Source: Zeugodacus cucurbitae (taxonomy: Eukaryota > Arthropoda > Insecta > Diptera > Tephritidae). From it: DNA of 64,000 nucleotides. Where the stretch lies: assembly GCF_028554725.1 (NCBI RefSeq), contig NC_071671.1, positions 25,109,501-25,173,500 of the forward strand, written 5' to 3'. A program made the translations under genes and the position numbers. Positions 25,581 through 37,828 of this stretch are shown in pieces (the stretch's first letter is position 1; each line of letters opens with the position of its first letter). A model generated the notes under the pieces. It made no database searches. It had not been told where the DNA came from and saw only the letters and a program-made list of their open reading frames with translations.

Positions 25581-26915
25581 AGAAAAGTATGAATTGAGTC
25601 ATTCCTCAAGGTAGGGTCGAAAGAAAATGTGGAAATCGATCTCCACGAACTGACTAACCAAAGAAGTAGAATCTGCAGATTGATATATTGTAACATATTA
25701 AATGGATATTAAAGCTCCAATCCAAAGAAACCAATGGCCTGTTGTTTTAAGTATACAAATAAGGGTTCAGACGACTAACGACGAGCTCATAGGCAAGTCA
25801 GTATCTATTACGCATGAAATAAGTAAATGGAAATGGACTGATGGATAGACAACAAACTACGTGAAAGTTATTCAAAAGTTTTGGTGCGTCTTCTTACATT
25901 GAATTTCAGTTATTGGCGGAACCCGACTAACATGTCTGGGTTCTCAATTCTTCATTGTGAGAATTATTTTTCCCTTCAGTTAAGGAAACTGTAAGAGTTC
26001 ACGAAACAGCGAATTAGTATCCAGATCTAAACTCCGCCTTGCTTTTTGATGCACCCTCGTATGTTACGCTTCTAATAGAGCATAAATTCCATGCAATAGT
26101 TACAAATGAACTTTGCAAAATGTAAATATGCAAAATACCAACAGGCGTCTACTTTTAAATAGAGTTTTCTCTCAAGCGCATAAGATGTTACGTGCCCCTT
26201 TTACATTCATATATGGTACATTTTTGCATGCAATTCAACTGGCAACTTCAGTGTATTTTCAATTTTGAACAGTTATTAGCCGCATATAAAGCACACTCTG
26301 CCCATAAGTAAGCAGGCCAAGGGAACTTGTGTAATAATTTGCTTAGAAGTGATTTGCAGGCGATGGAGCTTTACATACCAAAAATACGGTTATGACTGCC
26401 GTATGGATGTGGGGTGAGAAGCGTTATTCGGTTTTTGAAGTGGAAAAAATTGATTGGCAGCAAGCTATGACTATTGTGAAGCGGCAACTGCCTACAATTA
26501 GTCTGTGGGCTATATTGGAGTGAATGGCTGGAAGGAAGTTGAGGAGGACAATAGTTGGTAGTTCGACAAATTGTGAGTTCGTTTTGGGAGGATTATTAAT
26601 CAAAATGGTGAAAATGTGTGAGGTTCTAAGAAGGGATGTGTGGGAATTCCACTGATTAATCGAACTGTCATGATATGAAAATATAAGAAGTGCGTTTAAG
26701 GTCTAATGGAATATGGATTTTCAGACTCTGTCCACCTAATAACTTGGTTTATCAAAGTTCATTGCGAACCTTGAGTAAATCACCGAGTCCTTCGAGAAAG
26801 AGATGAAATTTTTCAATCCGAAACTCGGTAGCAAAACTAAAAACGAAAATTTGAGACCAATCGTGGAGTTAACTTCTTTGAATACTCTGCAGGTCACCTC
26901 GGATACGACTTCACA
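25581..26915. other. intergenic sequence
   Basis: No gene or recognisable repeat. Confidence 0.5.
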
Positions 26916-27215
26916 GATTCTCGAACGTCGGAGGTATTCTTGTTCGAACTGGTTTCCATTGGAGCCGTCGAGTTATTTCCTTAATTAAGATACTTGGTCG
27001 CTCAAGAACGAAACTGTGCTTTCTGATGAGCCAGGATCTTGCTTCAACAATAAAATGGTCACACTGATTCTCGAACGTAGGAGGTATTCTAGACCGAACT
27101 TGTTGCCATTGAAGCCGCCGTGTTATTTCCTTAATTAAGTTACTTAGTCGCTCAAGAACGAAACTGTGCTTTCTGATTCGCAAGGATCTTGCTTCAACAA
27201 TGAAATGGTCCCACT
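26916..27215. repeat. 150-bp tandem duplication
   Basis: Unit 1 (26916-27065) and unit 2 (27066-27215) are head-to-tail copies starting GATTCTCGAACGT and ending AATGGTC[A/C]CACT, with no net length change. The unit is 50 codons long. The minus frame 27183-26911 stays open through both units, giving a repeated peptide with IRKHSFVLER and IKEITRRLQW. I do not recognise the peptide. The open frame may simply follow from the period being a multiple of three. Confidence 0.9.
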
Positions 27216-29300
27216 GACTTTAATGTGTCTTATCACTTACAATGAAATGTAAATACGTGAATCCTTAGAAAACCATCGATTTCTTTGAATGCGGTCTTTA
27301 AAACGGTCTTCATAACGGCTCCTATAAAGTGTACTCAAATCCGGAAATAATAATTCCGCTGAGTATATAATAGAATGCAGTACTGGCGGAAAAGCAAACC
27401 AACAGACCCACATTCTGCAAATGTAAATACCGTCGCTGTCAGATGACATAAGAGAAGAGATAAAAGAAGATAAATAACACAACAATAACAAAGGTAAAAC
27501 AAATGCGAGCGTCAACAAATCAAATGTGGACAAAAGACAGAGTCTCCACAAGAGCACGCAAGAATACCACGACGCCAGCGAAGTGTCTTTAAAGGAAACA
27601 CAACGTAAGTGCAAGCTAAGAATGCAACAATGTCGACACTTTTGTTGTTGTTGCCTCCACAACTTTAATGCAAAAACAATTTTCTTGTAGATATATTGTG
27701 ACAACGCCCCGCAGCGAGAGTGTTGCGAATGCGGTCGCGTCTTTAAGAGGAAATACACGACCAGTAGCTACGAGGCTAACTCTACGTGTTTCCCCTCATA
27801 TGACTTCAAGTTGGCCTTTTATGCCATGCTTCTCTTCAGGCAACAGAAAGAAATATTTCTTTCTTTCTTTACCTTCCACAATAGTTTAATAACATGCAGC
27901 AGCAGCAGTTGTTGCATGCCACAAGCCTGAAATGACTATTTACTAAAGTAACGCCGCGACGTGTGTCGTTGCGCGTTCATTGTGTTCTTGTGTTCTGCCA
28001 CACGGTGCGGCATTGCATTTCCGCTTCCTGTTGAGATTTCATTATGCGACCTTTTGGCGGGGGATGCGGGGGAGAGCGAGGTCGCATAAAGTCAGCGCTA
28101 GCGAGAACTAGAATAGTAATAGTGTACCGCCAACTGCGATCCATGACAGCTATTGTGTGCACCGCTAGGTGGCGTTGTATTCTCGGGTAGTTCATATTTG
28201 CTTTTGTTTATGTCGACAGACATATATTTAATCAGTGGTGAGCGCACGCCATGTAGCAGTAAGCCAATGTCCTGATTTCTATAACAAATTGACATGTTGT
28301 TTTCTATTCTTTGAATTTCGTATATTTTAACACTGTTTTAGTATGTATGTAGTATTCTTTGATATTTAATGAATATATTTAATGGTCATTACATTAAGAA
28401 GCGAATAATCGATGGTAAAATCACAGACAAGTTCAGGAAGAACAGAGAAGTTGCTTAGCCTGAAGGTCTTCCAACTGTAATGATAATTTACTTCTTAATC
28501 GCATAAGTAGTTGGTTTCCATTAACTTATTCCAGAGTTAAGAGCTTTAAGCCGTTGCTTAACTTAAAACAATTTAAATAAAACTCAATGGAAACCATGAT
28601 GTTACATTATCTCAGTCGAGTCTTTATCGATCTCCAATAATACTCCCAAAAACTTTTTAGCCGTATTGTAATCGATCCGATCGACCATTCATTGATTGAT
28701 CCAACCGTTCCCAGCACAGTCAGGATTTAGATATCCTGAGTTATATCCGACCAAGGACGCCAAAACGACAATTTTCCCCTAAATTAACACTAATCCAACT
28801 TCTATCTTGAAGTTCATTCATCATTTGCCCTACAAGTATAACGGTGCTCCATTCCTGTGTTAGTTCCTTGATGAAATGACTGCAGTCTCCCCAAATACGA
28901 AGAGATAAGATTTTGTTTGTGAGTTCTTAGGATCTCAATTCCCAAAATCGTATATTTTATATACAGAAAGAGAGTCATCTTCAGCCATTCCTTTGACAAT
29001 CAGGTATACGTAATCGAAACGGATTTGGATGTTTGTCCAACCAAGGCTTAACAACTCGACAGCGCTCCTTAAAATTATTTAAGAATATTTTGAGTTGTTA
29101 CAACAACAACAACTATATTCGTTTTCACGATTCATCCAACACTTACTATTATTAAAACGAATACACAAATACAAAGAAGAACTTCCATGGCCTCCCAACC
29201 ACTTTATTAAATTTGTTTAAGGAATTTTTCCAGCCTTGTTCATATCATTGTAAAATTATTCCAAGACATTAACATCGAATAAAAACTTTTAAAGGAATGA
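27216..29300. other. intergenic sequence
   Basis: No gene supported. A short TTTC-rich run lies around 27850-27870, and a GC-rich patch at about 28050-28080. Confidence 0.5.
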
Positions 29301-29665
29301 CATAAGAACATAAGAACTTGGTGGGGTATTAACAGGACACTGTTTGATTTGGAGACACCCTAGCAAGACACGAGAATACCTTAGAATGATGACTGAAGAA
29401 GCTGTCGAAGTAAAAAAAGAAGAGACTATAACATATCTTTTATGCGGCTGTAAGGCTCTGTATCGCTTGCGATCTGTAATAATCGCAACTATCGGTCACG
29501 GTTTCCTCGACGATTTGGCACATATCAAACTTTGTGAATTATTTAATAAGAGTTCAGAGAGGACATAATAAGTTCGGAGAGGACAGTGCATTCTAGTTCC
29601 AGTGGTTTCGCAATGGGCCTAGGTGCGTCGATAGACAACCACTAAACCTAATCTAACCTATCCTC
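29301..29665 (+). mobile_element. 3' end of an RNase H-bearing LINE
   Basis: The plus frame reads VLTGHCLIWRHPSK, then EETITYLLCGCKAL, then GHGFLDDLAHIKLCELFNKSS and a stop at about 29568. The order GHCL...(E)ETxxxLLCxCxAL...FLDDL matches the tail after the RNase H domain of LINEs of the I/LOA/R1 type in flies. The following sequence, with CAATGGGCCTAGGTG and ACAACCACTAAACC, looks like the short 3' UTR of such elements, ending near 29660. Everything upstream is missing (5' truncation), so it is inactive. It is unrelated to the RTE-type copies elsewhere in the window. Confidence 0.7.
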
Positions 29666-31205
29666 GAATAGAAGAAGAAACAACGTTGGCCAACAAAGAT
29701 CATAGATACTTACTGGACTTGACTAGACGAACCTCTGATTGGACTGTAATGAGAAGATTGCATCGAGACCGTATGCGAGCTCGGATAGAACCCTAAGAAA
29801 TCAAGAATAATCACGATTAAGAATGTGGGACTACAGGGGCTTTTAAAAAGCCGAGCTATGTCGTGATTTCAATATTTTTGTTAAAGCATCTTCCAGCAAT
29901 TGAGATATTCAGAGTCATACTGAGGCAGCATCTGTCTACTGAGCAGCTTTGTTTTGAACTTATTTTTTACTGTTAAACCAACTATTTTATGCTGCGTAAC
30001 GGAACTTTGTTATTGCTTGCATTGTGTTGCTCTTGTTTCTGCTGCTGCCGCTTTGACGTAAGCCGCACTTATTATGTGCCTCATGTTGCACCAACCGCTG
30101 CGTGCATTGTTTATATACATTCATATTCCGCCCCATACCCGAGTCAAGCGGCATAAAACAGCAGGTAATATGCGTAGCTCCCTCATACTTTGGTTGGCGC
30201 AGAAAAAAGCCAGATTAAAACAGAAATCAGAAATGTAATCGCATATTTTTTCGTTGTCGCTTCATTTGTGCAAATACATAGTTCGCTTCTTGTTGCTGTT
30301 GTTGTTGTTCATTTTGCTATCATTGTTGGCCTCATTGCTGGCTGCAATACAACAGTGTTGTCGCTCATCTTCTCCATATGCAGCGGCCACAGCGACGTCG
30401 AAAACGACGAACAAAAGTCGTGCCAGGACGCTTGCGACGAAGACGGAGCTCGCATTGTCAACAGCTTCATCTGCGTTTTACTTTCGCGAGCTGTTGTCGT
30501 GTTTTCAGTTTCCTGCTGTTGTTTTTCGCTTGTGAAATGGGTTAAAGCAGCAACGCAGTTGGCGGCGCTTGGTGCACTTCGAACTCATGGCGGAGTGCGA
30601 CGTGCGTTGGGGTCAAATTAAAACATTTTCTTCGCTGTTTCAGTGTAAATAATTTTTTCCGTGCCTTGTAAGTAATGCTCATTTCAGAATGTTGCAACTA
30701 CAACAACAACTGTCACCCAGAAAACAATGCAATAATTTATACAAGCGAAGCAATGGAAAAATGGCGGAAATATTGACAGTTGTCAGCGGAAGGAGTACAT
30801 GAAGGAGGACGAGGAGGATAACTTCAATTAAATGATGTAACACTCAACTTGCTGACTTGTCGCGTTGCAACTTTGTCATTTCTGACGGCACTTTAATACT
30901 TTATGACTTTAGTCAATGGCCAATTGTCGATATAAATGTCGGTTGTCGTTTGTAAGAAAGTGAAGCTATGAAAGGTTATCATTTCAAGAGTTTAAGAGTT
31001 TGTGCCTTACGAAATGAAAAGATTCGAAGATTCTCTCTGACCTTCCCGAACTGTCAGAATCAAACATTCTAAATGTTATAGATATGTATTTTATACCCTA
31101 TGGGATCAAAACCGTAGGAGTTCATGTGTAACTTCTTAACTTAACTTCTTTTCAGAAGAGACTTTGTATATACTCGTAGTCCTCATCATAGATTCGTATG
31201 TGACC
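29666..31205. other. intergenic sequence
   Basis: No gene supported. Overlapping open frames at 30190-30621 translate low-complexity Val/Leu- and Ser/Cys-rich peptides over GTT/GCT runs, and I reject them as genes. Confidence 0.5.
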
Positions 31206-31482
31206 AGAAGCTCTTTGTGGTCGGAATTGCACCTCTCTGCGTCATATCACGCTTTGCAGGTTTGGTGTTTTGAAAGACCTTAGGAAGGAACAGCTTTCGT
31301 TTAATTAGACCATGTAATAGCTTTTTCTGAAAAAAATGTAACTAGAGGCTCTTCGTGGCCTGAATTGTACAGTTCTGCATTCAAATGATTGGCGATGCTT
31401 TGGAGCTTTTGAAGACCTTAGATAAGACCGACCTCTCGATAAATAAGAACATGTGAGAGCTTTTTGTGAAAAAAGGTCACAA
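31206..31482. repeat. diverged tandem duplication, about 138-bp unit
   Basis: Two direct copies, about 31206-31343 and 31344-31482, share GGCTCTTxGTGG, GAATTG, AGACCTTAG, ACATGT(A/G)A and AGCTTTTTxTGAAAAAA in order, offset by 138-139 bases. No frame is conserved. Confidence 0.75.
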
Positions 31483-32940
31483 TGACTATAAAACATTTAG
31501 AGCAGTCTTCTAGTTAAAAATTTTTGTGAATGTAAACACTGCCGTCACGAATTGGAGGGTCTTGCTGTCTATTATGCACTCCCTGGTTAGTGAGTACTTG
31601 ACATCAGCTTCACCATCATTGATATTCCATGGATCCTTTCTTATGAAGAACCTATTTCGGTTTTAAATATCTTACAATCCTAAGGATAGATCCTCGATTC
31701 TAAATGTCAAGTCTCTGCAATGCTTTCGAGTTCCAACTGTGAATATCACTTCAAGAAAACATTTTTCTTAAGCTTAAGGCTAATATATGTCGGATATTGT
31801 GTCTCTTTAGTGAAGAAAGTTAAATACATTTGTAATTATAGCAACAATGGCCGAAAATTAGTAAGATCTTTCGTTTTAGAGAGCTCTACGGTTCGAACTT
31901 GATCGCTTTGAAGTCGAAATCGTACCGATCAGAGACGAATGTATCGGAATAAGTTTGATATGTATAGATTAGTTTTAATAATTCCTGGATTATGAAATTC
32001 TCATGGGATGCTGAATGATCCTAAACATAGGATCTGGTAATGAATAAAATGAAAAAATTAAAACTTAATTTATTTAGACATTCTTCACAATTTAATACTG
32101 CATTCCATGCTGCATGCATATTCCAGCTGTAATAATAGAATCTGACAGCGTTAAGTGGAAAAGAAATAAATCGCTTAAAAACTTGCCGACATTTTTTTGT
32201 ATTTTAATGTGAGCGTTCACAAAAGTAGTGCGCAAAAAAAAAAAACAATGCAAAAAACGGTATTTAATTTAAGCCGCAAAACTAACGGTACTTTACAAAT
32301 TTATACAGTGGCATACATACAAACTTTGCTGTGACACAAGTAACGCGCTCACCCAAACTTGCTTGCAACTTGCCTGCGAAAGTCTACAAAAAGTGTCAGC
32401 ACTTTAATGTTGCAGCTACAATTTCTCCATTATGTTGTTATTATATTACATCCTATAGCAAAGCCGCAAAGTCACTTTTTTATGCAAATGCATACATTTA
32501 TATAAATTCCTGCGTTTTTTTAACTCTCCTTGGAAAAAAGTGAAAAATATTATGATAATTGCGAAAATATAAAAGGCACATCACGCATTCCGTTTCATCT
32601 TTATTAAGAACACAGCGGCGGAGGCGTGTTGCCGGTAGCCATACTTAGCGCGGTTATTGGTAGTGGTGAGGGCTTATATAGAGGCACATGTGCGTGAGAA
32701 TGAGTGTGTGGATGTGTGGAAAATTGCTGCAGTGAGCGGAGATTATGTGAATTATGTAAACATTATTATTATTTTTTCGAGGAGTATGTTCTGCACGAAG
32801 TGGCTGCAGTGGGTGCGAGTAAATATAGGGTGTGTTTTTTTGAGGGAAGCAACTTGTGAAAACAAGGTAGTTTGTCAAAATTTACTGAGTATAAATGCCT
32901 ATAGAAAATGTTATACCGATAGCTTTAATCTAGTCGTTTA
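31483..32940. other. intergenic sequence
   Basis: No gene or known repeat. A poly-A run lies near 32236-32250. Confidence 0.5.
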
Positions 32941-33452
32941 CCTGACTAACATGAGCTTAACATGACTTTAACTGACTAAGATGAACTTATCTACTCATTT
33001 ATCTGACTGAGATGGAATTATCTGGTTTTTTTATCGGGTTAAGGTGAAGTTATCTAGACTTTTATCTGACTAAGGTGACGTTATCTGGACTTTTATCTGA
33101 CTAAGCTGACGTTATCTGGACTTTTATCCGACTAAGCTGAAGTTGGCTAGACTTCTATCCGAGTAAGATGAAGTTATTTAGACTTTTATCTGACTAAAAT
33201 AAAGTTAAGCATTTTATCTGATTATGATAAATTTATCTAGTCTTTTACCTGACTAAAATAAAGTTATCTAGCATTTATCTGACTAAGATGAAGTTATCTA
33301 CTAATTTATCTGACTAAGATGAAGTTATCTAGTCTTTTATCTGAATAAGGTGATGTTACTTTAACTGACTAAAATAAAGTTATCTAGCATTTTATCTGAC
33401 TAAGGTGAAGTTATCTAGTCTGTTATCTGACTAAAATGAAGTTATCTAGTTT
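32941..33452. repeat. 31-bp minisatellite, about 17 units
   Basis: Direct repeats of a unit close to CTGACTAAGATGAAGTTATC followed by TAGNCTTTTAT run for about 510 bases. I count about 17 units, mostly 30-32 bases long, with two or three shorter ones. Variants such as CTGACTAAAATAAAG and CTAAGNTGACG recur in neighbouring or alternating units. The period is not a multiple of three, so a protein repeat is excluded. Confidence 0.95.
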
Positions 33453-35120
33453 GTTATATTATTTTATTTTATTGCTCAAGAAATATCATCCTGAAAATCC
33501 CACAGATAACCGAAATAAATGTCACTAATATATTGGAACACCTTGTATGGTAATATGGTAATTTGGTTAATATCAGAAGCATACTTTTAGGCGCTTAACA
33601 CGTGAAGTAATGTATCCACGCAAGTAAATCACACATGCATATTTAGATATGAGTTGCAGTATCACTAGATATATTAAAATCGGTATATTCAAGAGAGACC
33701 GAAAAAAATCTTGAACACATTCCTCTATATTCGGTTGTTTTCCAAATAGCTATGTTCTTAGTCTCAAAACCTCACTTTTATAATTCCAACAATAATTTTA
33801 GGGGATGCTGTTATCGTTCTGATATAAATCCGGATTGTAGGACTTTTGAAACACGATCACCTTTCGGCAGAAAGAAGTTTCGAGGGCGTCACTGACGAGA
33901 AAAAGCTTTTCAAATAAATTCTTCAGCACTTTAGAGGCTAGTACCTAGCATTTAAATTTACAAAAAAAAGCTTTTCAAAATTAGGTTACGAAATGGCGTA
34001 GAAGCTTTATGCGCTCCAGCTGACAGTCTAAGTTGTCTTCATCGCTTCATGTTGTGCATATTTGATATGCACCTGAGGCAGTTGAGCAGCATTTGGTGCG
34101 TCACACTGTGTGTCGCTCACTGTTTCGCTGTGTATTTTAAAAATTACTCCTTTCAAATGCGCTTATCTTCAGCACTTATGTGCTTTTTTTGCCTCTTCCT
34201 TTCAGCGAAATGTTAATTTGTTTACATGCCACGCATGACGTACGCGTTCTGCAGTCTGATTCTGGTTACATGTGTATAATATGTTAGCATATCTCTAAAT
34301 ATTTACATGGACATAAAAAAATGATTACACACTTATTAATATGTATGTATAATCTACATGGAATTCTTGGACTAATATTATATTTCAAATGCGTTTCTTA
34401 AATTTTAAATTAAATTTTACTTTGTGAAATTTTTGAGAGTTTTGGAGGTTAATGGATCTTTCATGGGATATTTAATATATGTAAGTATGCAAGACTTATA
34501 TGGTTGGAAAGTAACTTTAGCCCTTTCAAAGAGACTGTTGGGTCCAGTACAAGTCATACATTTTAGTATATGAACCAAAAAATGCATAAGAAGGACCAAA
34601 GAAATCGTAAGATATTCGAGTTAAACTTATCAGTCGAGTTTTTACTATAAATAAGGCCTATGAAATTTTCTCTTGCAGGAGATCGAATCCGGAGATCGTT
34701 TACGAACTCTTTAAATCGCAATAATTACATGAGCTGGTTGAAATAAGTATTGAAGAGGTTGACTTCATAACTTCCGATCCGCTTTCTTCGGGATTCTTTC
34801 GTGATTTTTTTCATATGTGATTTATATTAGCTCTAGGAACTCTTGAGAACGACCTGAGACGTGGCTCTGGAACCACTAGTAGATAGAATTGTTGTACAAT
34901 CAAACTATTTTCTGGAGAAAGGGTGAAGAAATTATATCTAGCCTCGGCCCTTAAGACCTAAATTACTTTAAGAAAGTAGGAGAGAGAGAATTGAAATAAA
35001 ATCATCTTGAGTCTAATATCTCAGAATATACTGAATCTTTTCAACAGCTGCTACGACAGCTTCGTGTTTAATTATTCGTACGAAAAATCCGAATCTAAGA
35101 TAATTTCAGTTGAGAAGTAT
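33453..35120. other. intergenic sequence
   Basis: No gene supported. It lies 3' of paralogue B. Confidence 0.5.
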
Positions 35121-35126
35121 TTTATT
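35121..35126 (-). terminator. polyadenylation signal of paralogue B
   Basis: AATAAA on the minus strand lies about 22 bases after the stop codon of paralogue B. Confidence 0.6.
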
Positions 35127-35147
35127 CAGTTTTGCAGCCGCATTTAC

Positions 35148-37033
35148 CTAACCTAAAATACATTTGCAGCTATTACTTTTCAAAAACTTATTGACATCAA
35201 CTGGTCTAAAATAAAAGTACGGAGTCTCCTGAGATGATAAATCTCCAAAGATCTCGTTTTTTGTAATCAATTCTTTCGGTGAAGGAAGTGGCTTAAACTT
35301 GAAGACTCGTTTATACTCGAATTTAGCGAGAATTGGTTTTGGCACAACCGGTTCCCTGCGGCGCAACTGAAATTTTTTGGTTGTTGCAGATGCACGTGGA
35401 GCTGGACACTTTAGGACACGCCGCGGCACCGTAATAATGGTGTTGAAACGAATATTTGAAGGTACGGTGGGCATTGTAGGTGGTGGACGTCTCGAGATGG
35501 GTACCCTCGGCGGCCGTTTATTATTATGAAAGAGTTTCGCGTTAATAGTATCCGCGGTCTGCTTGTTATCAAGTCGTATCTTCGTTTGTGTGAGCGATGC
35601 AGCGTTCAGTAATTGATAAAGACATCGCTTGCCGCCGCTACGCTGTTGACTCGAAACAGTTGCGGTTTGTGGATTGCTGCGTTTCTTCAGTATGCTCGGC
35701 CAGCAATCGGCTGTATATTTTATTTCATAACGATCAACGGCTGGCGTAAAACTTTGGTTGCGCATTATGTAGCTCGTAAGTTTCTCGGGTACACATGATC
35801 TGTGTAAAAATAAATATGGATTCGGTTTCGGTACGTGTTTCCGAGGAGTGCTGATAGCGGAGGAGGAGAAAGAAATGGACATAAGTGTGAAATTAAAAAT
35901 GAATTAGTGGAGAGCTCGAAAACTTATAAAGCGATCATCTGTTTAATGAGTATAGTCCAGAATTGTGTGAACTCATCTACGAGTTCTGCGGCGGTAGTCA
36001 AGATCATTTTAAGGTCTAAGTATATACCGTAAAATCTGCCAAAATCTGACAATGAGGCCTAATGAAAATGAATCTTGCTTCAAAACTTTAGGTTAGGCTT
36101 GACTGCCGAAGTTAAAATTGGATTGTGCTTAGATCTGTCGGAAGCTTGAAGATCAGTATGTGTTGTATGACATAAAATCGTGACACAAACGGAGCAATAA
36201 CAATCTAGTATTGGCCATATTATCGCTTACATATCGGTAAACATGAATAATACATACATTTTTGGAGAGGTTATGGATCGATCAAAGTTGCAACTTATTT
36301 GTAAATAGTCCTTTCGAGTTTTACCTTTCCACGCCGCTAGGTGGCTTCGTGTTTCTAATTTTAAGATGAAATGAATTGCCATAAAAAGGACACTGAAGCT
36401 CGATCTTGCTGAACCGCTACTCACTTGTACGAAATTTGCCTTTGTAGTGATTATGCCGATCGTTCAGCCGATCGATATCACTTGGTATATTATAGAATTG
36501 CCAGTCAACGTCTTTTGTTGCTTTCTTTCTGGACGTCAATTTAGGCTCTGGCAATCGATGCCAGTAAGCGCCGCCCAAACCACGTCGATTCTCAAACGGT
36601 ATTTTGTCAACTTCATAAATATTCGGTGGTAAATGAAAAGCTTTTTGATCGCTGTGTTCACGCACTATCTTGATGCGTCGCACATTTTTGCAGGGTTTCG
36701 GATTCTCTGCATACTTGCCAATGAGCTTTTCATAAACGCTACGCATTTTCGTATTCGGCTGCTTTGCTGTAAGAGAATTGTTATGAGCGAGATGTGGGGC
36801 TGTAGGAGGATCGTTTTTCAAACCTTCTTCACACATTCTCTTGATGTTTTGTTCAGTTCTTGTAATATAATCATAATTTTTTCTTGCGCTGACGCCTTTT
36901 TGTTGAAAAACCGTTACTTTTATTTTAATCTACAAAGCTGCAGTGACTACTTACGACTGGCTAGGAACAAGGGTATCGTTAGACGATCCGTTATAAAATT
37001 AATTTCACCACGTCTGCAATACCGTTTGTGCAT
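35148..37033 (-). CDS. paralogue B: PxxY-motif protein, likely ciliary/sperm-tail, 4 exons
   Basis: I assembled four coding exons on the minus strand: 37033-36955, 36766-36425, 36354-36231 and 35850-35148 (415 aa). Donors are GTAAGT, GTGAGT and GTAAGC, acceptors end TTACAG, ATTAG and ATCAG, and phases are 1, 1, 2. Total coding length (1248) divides by three and no stop interrupts it. Motifs by residue are GEIN near the start, LPPNIY (72-77), RRGLGGAYW (87-95), NPYLFLHRSC (about 192-201) and FTPAVDRYE (216-224), followed by a basic Pro-rich C-terminus. The Pro-x-x-Tyr motifs recall SHIPPO / PG-rich proteins of cilia and sperm tails. A CIMAP2 (LEXM)-like protein is my tentative best guess. It is a tandem duplicate of the gene at 40008-45498. 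Exon 3 is the least certain: it is placed by splice phase and has little similarity to its counterpart. Confidence 0.75.
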
Positions 37034-37102
37034 TATTCAGATATTTTTGCTGAATGATCCCAAAAAAGATTTATATAAATTTATTTATATGCATAAATAG
37101 TC

Positions 37103-37132
37103 CCAGCCTCTCTCTCTCTCTCTCTCTCTCTC
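37103..37132. repeat. (CT)n microsatellite
   Basis: About 14 CT repeats lie roughly 70 bases upstream of the start codon of paralogue B. GAGA-type sequence on the minus strand is common near fly promoters, so it may contribute to promoter function. Confidence 0.9.
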
Positions 37133-37134
37133 TA

Positions 37135-37828
37135 AGTTTCATTCAAATATGTACGTTATATTACTTCGTATTTTCAAAATTACAATGCAGCAGAAATTTA
37201 TAAAAATATCTATGTATTATATGCTTATTTCTACATATAAAATTTATACTAAAATTAATTCTTCTATTAAAACGACTTTCTAAGTCTTGTGCTACTTTTG
37301 AAACAAAAATTTTAGAATAAGTGAAGTGGTTGGTGTCTCTCTTAACTGAGTATATGTATACATAGCTCGCAGGTAATTTTGTGGAGTCGTTAACATAAAC
37401 TGTTGTCAGTATTCTAAATGTTCTTAATACATCAAAGGCTTTAAAACATCGGCCATTATCGAAGAAGAAACCGGTACATTTTCATTGTCTTTTAGAGATA
37501 TATTATTAGATCCTGCAAGCATCTTAGTTCCCTAAAAAGTCAACTTGTTTCTAGGGTGGAGGTAGCAACTCGGGGTCTCGGAACCGGAAATTATGCTTCA
37601 AGTGAGTATTAGTATTCTTCCACTTCCCACACCTAGGAACTAAGTCAGTTTATAAAGTGGAATAAGAGCTGTCACCGAGAAAATTCCTTTAGAAAAGGTA
37701 GTATCTTGACTATGGCCCATAGCTAGTCTTTTAATAATTTAGATCGTTCTTTGTCAGATTAACTCGAGAATATATTCACCTCATTCTTTTAAGTATCGAA
37801 TATAAGCACATGATCCGAGTGATCGGAT
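37135..37828. other. intergenic sequence upstream of paralogue B
   Basis: Nothing recognised between the CT repeat and the mariner stop codon. The missing 3' inverted repeat of the mariner was looked for here and not found. Confidence 0.5.

Noticed and set aside
30190..30621. 143-codon hydrophobic protein
   Set aside because: Starts at a non-ATG codon over GTT/GCT low-complexity DNA, overlaps a second open frame of equal quality, and has no motif.
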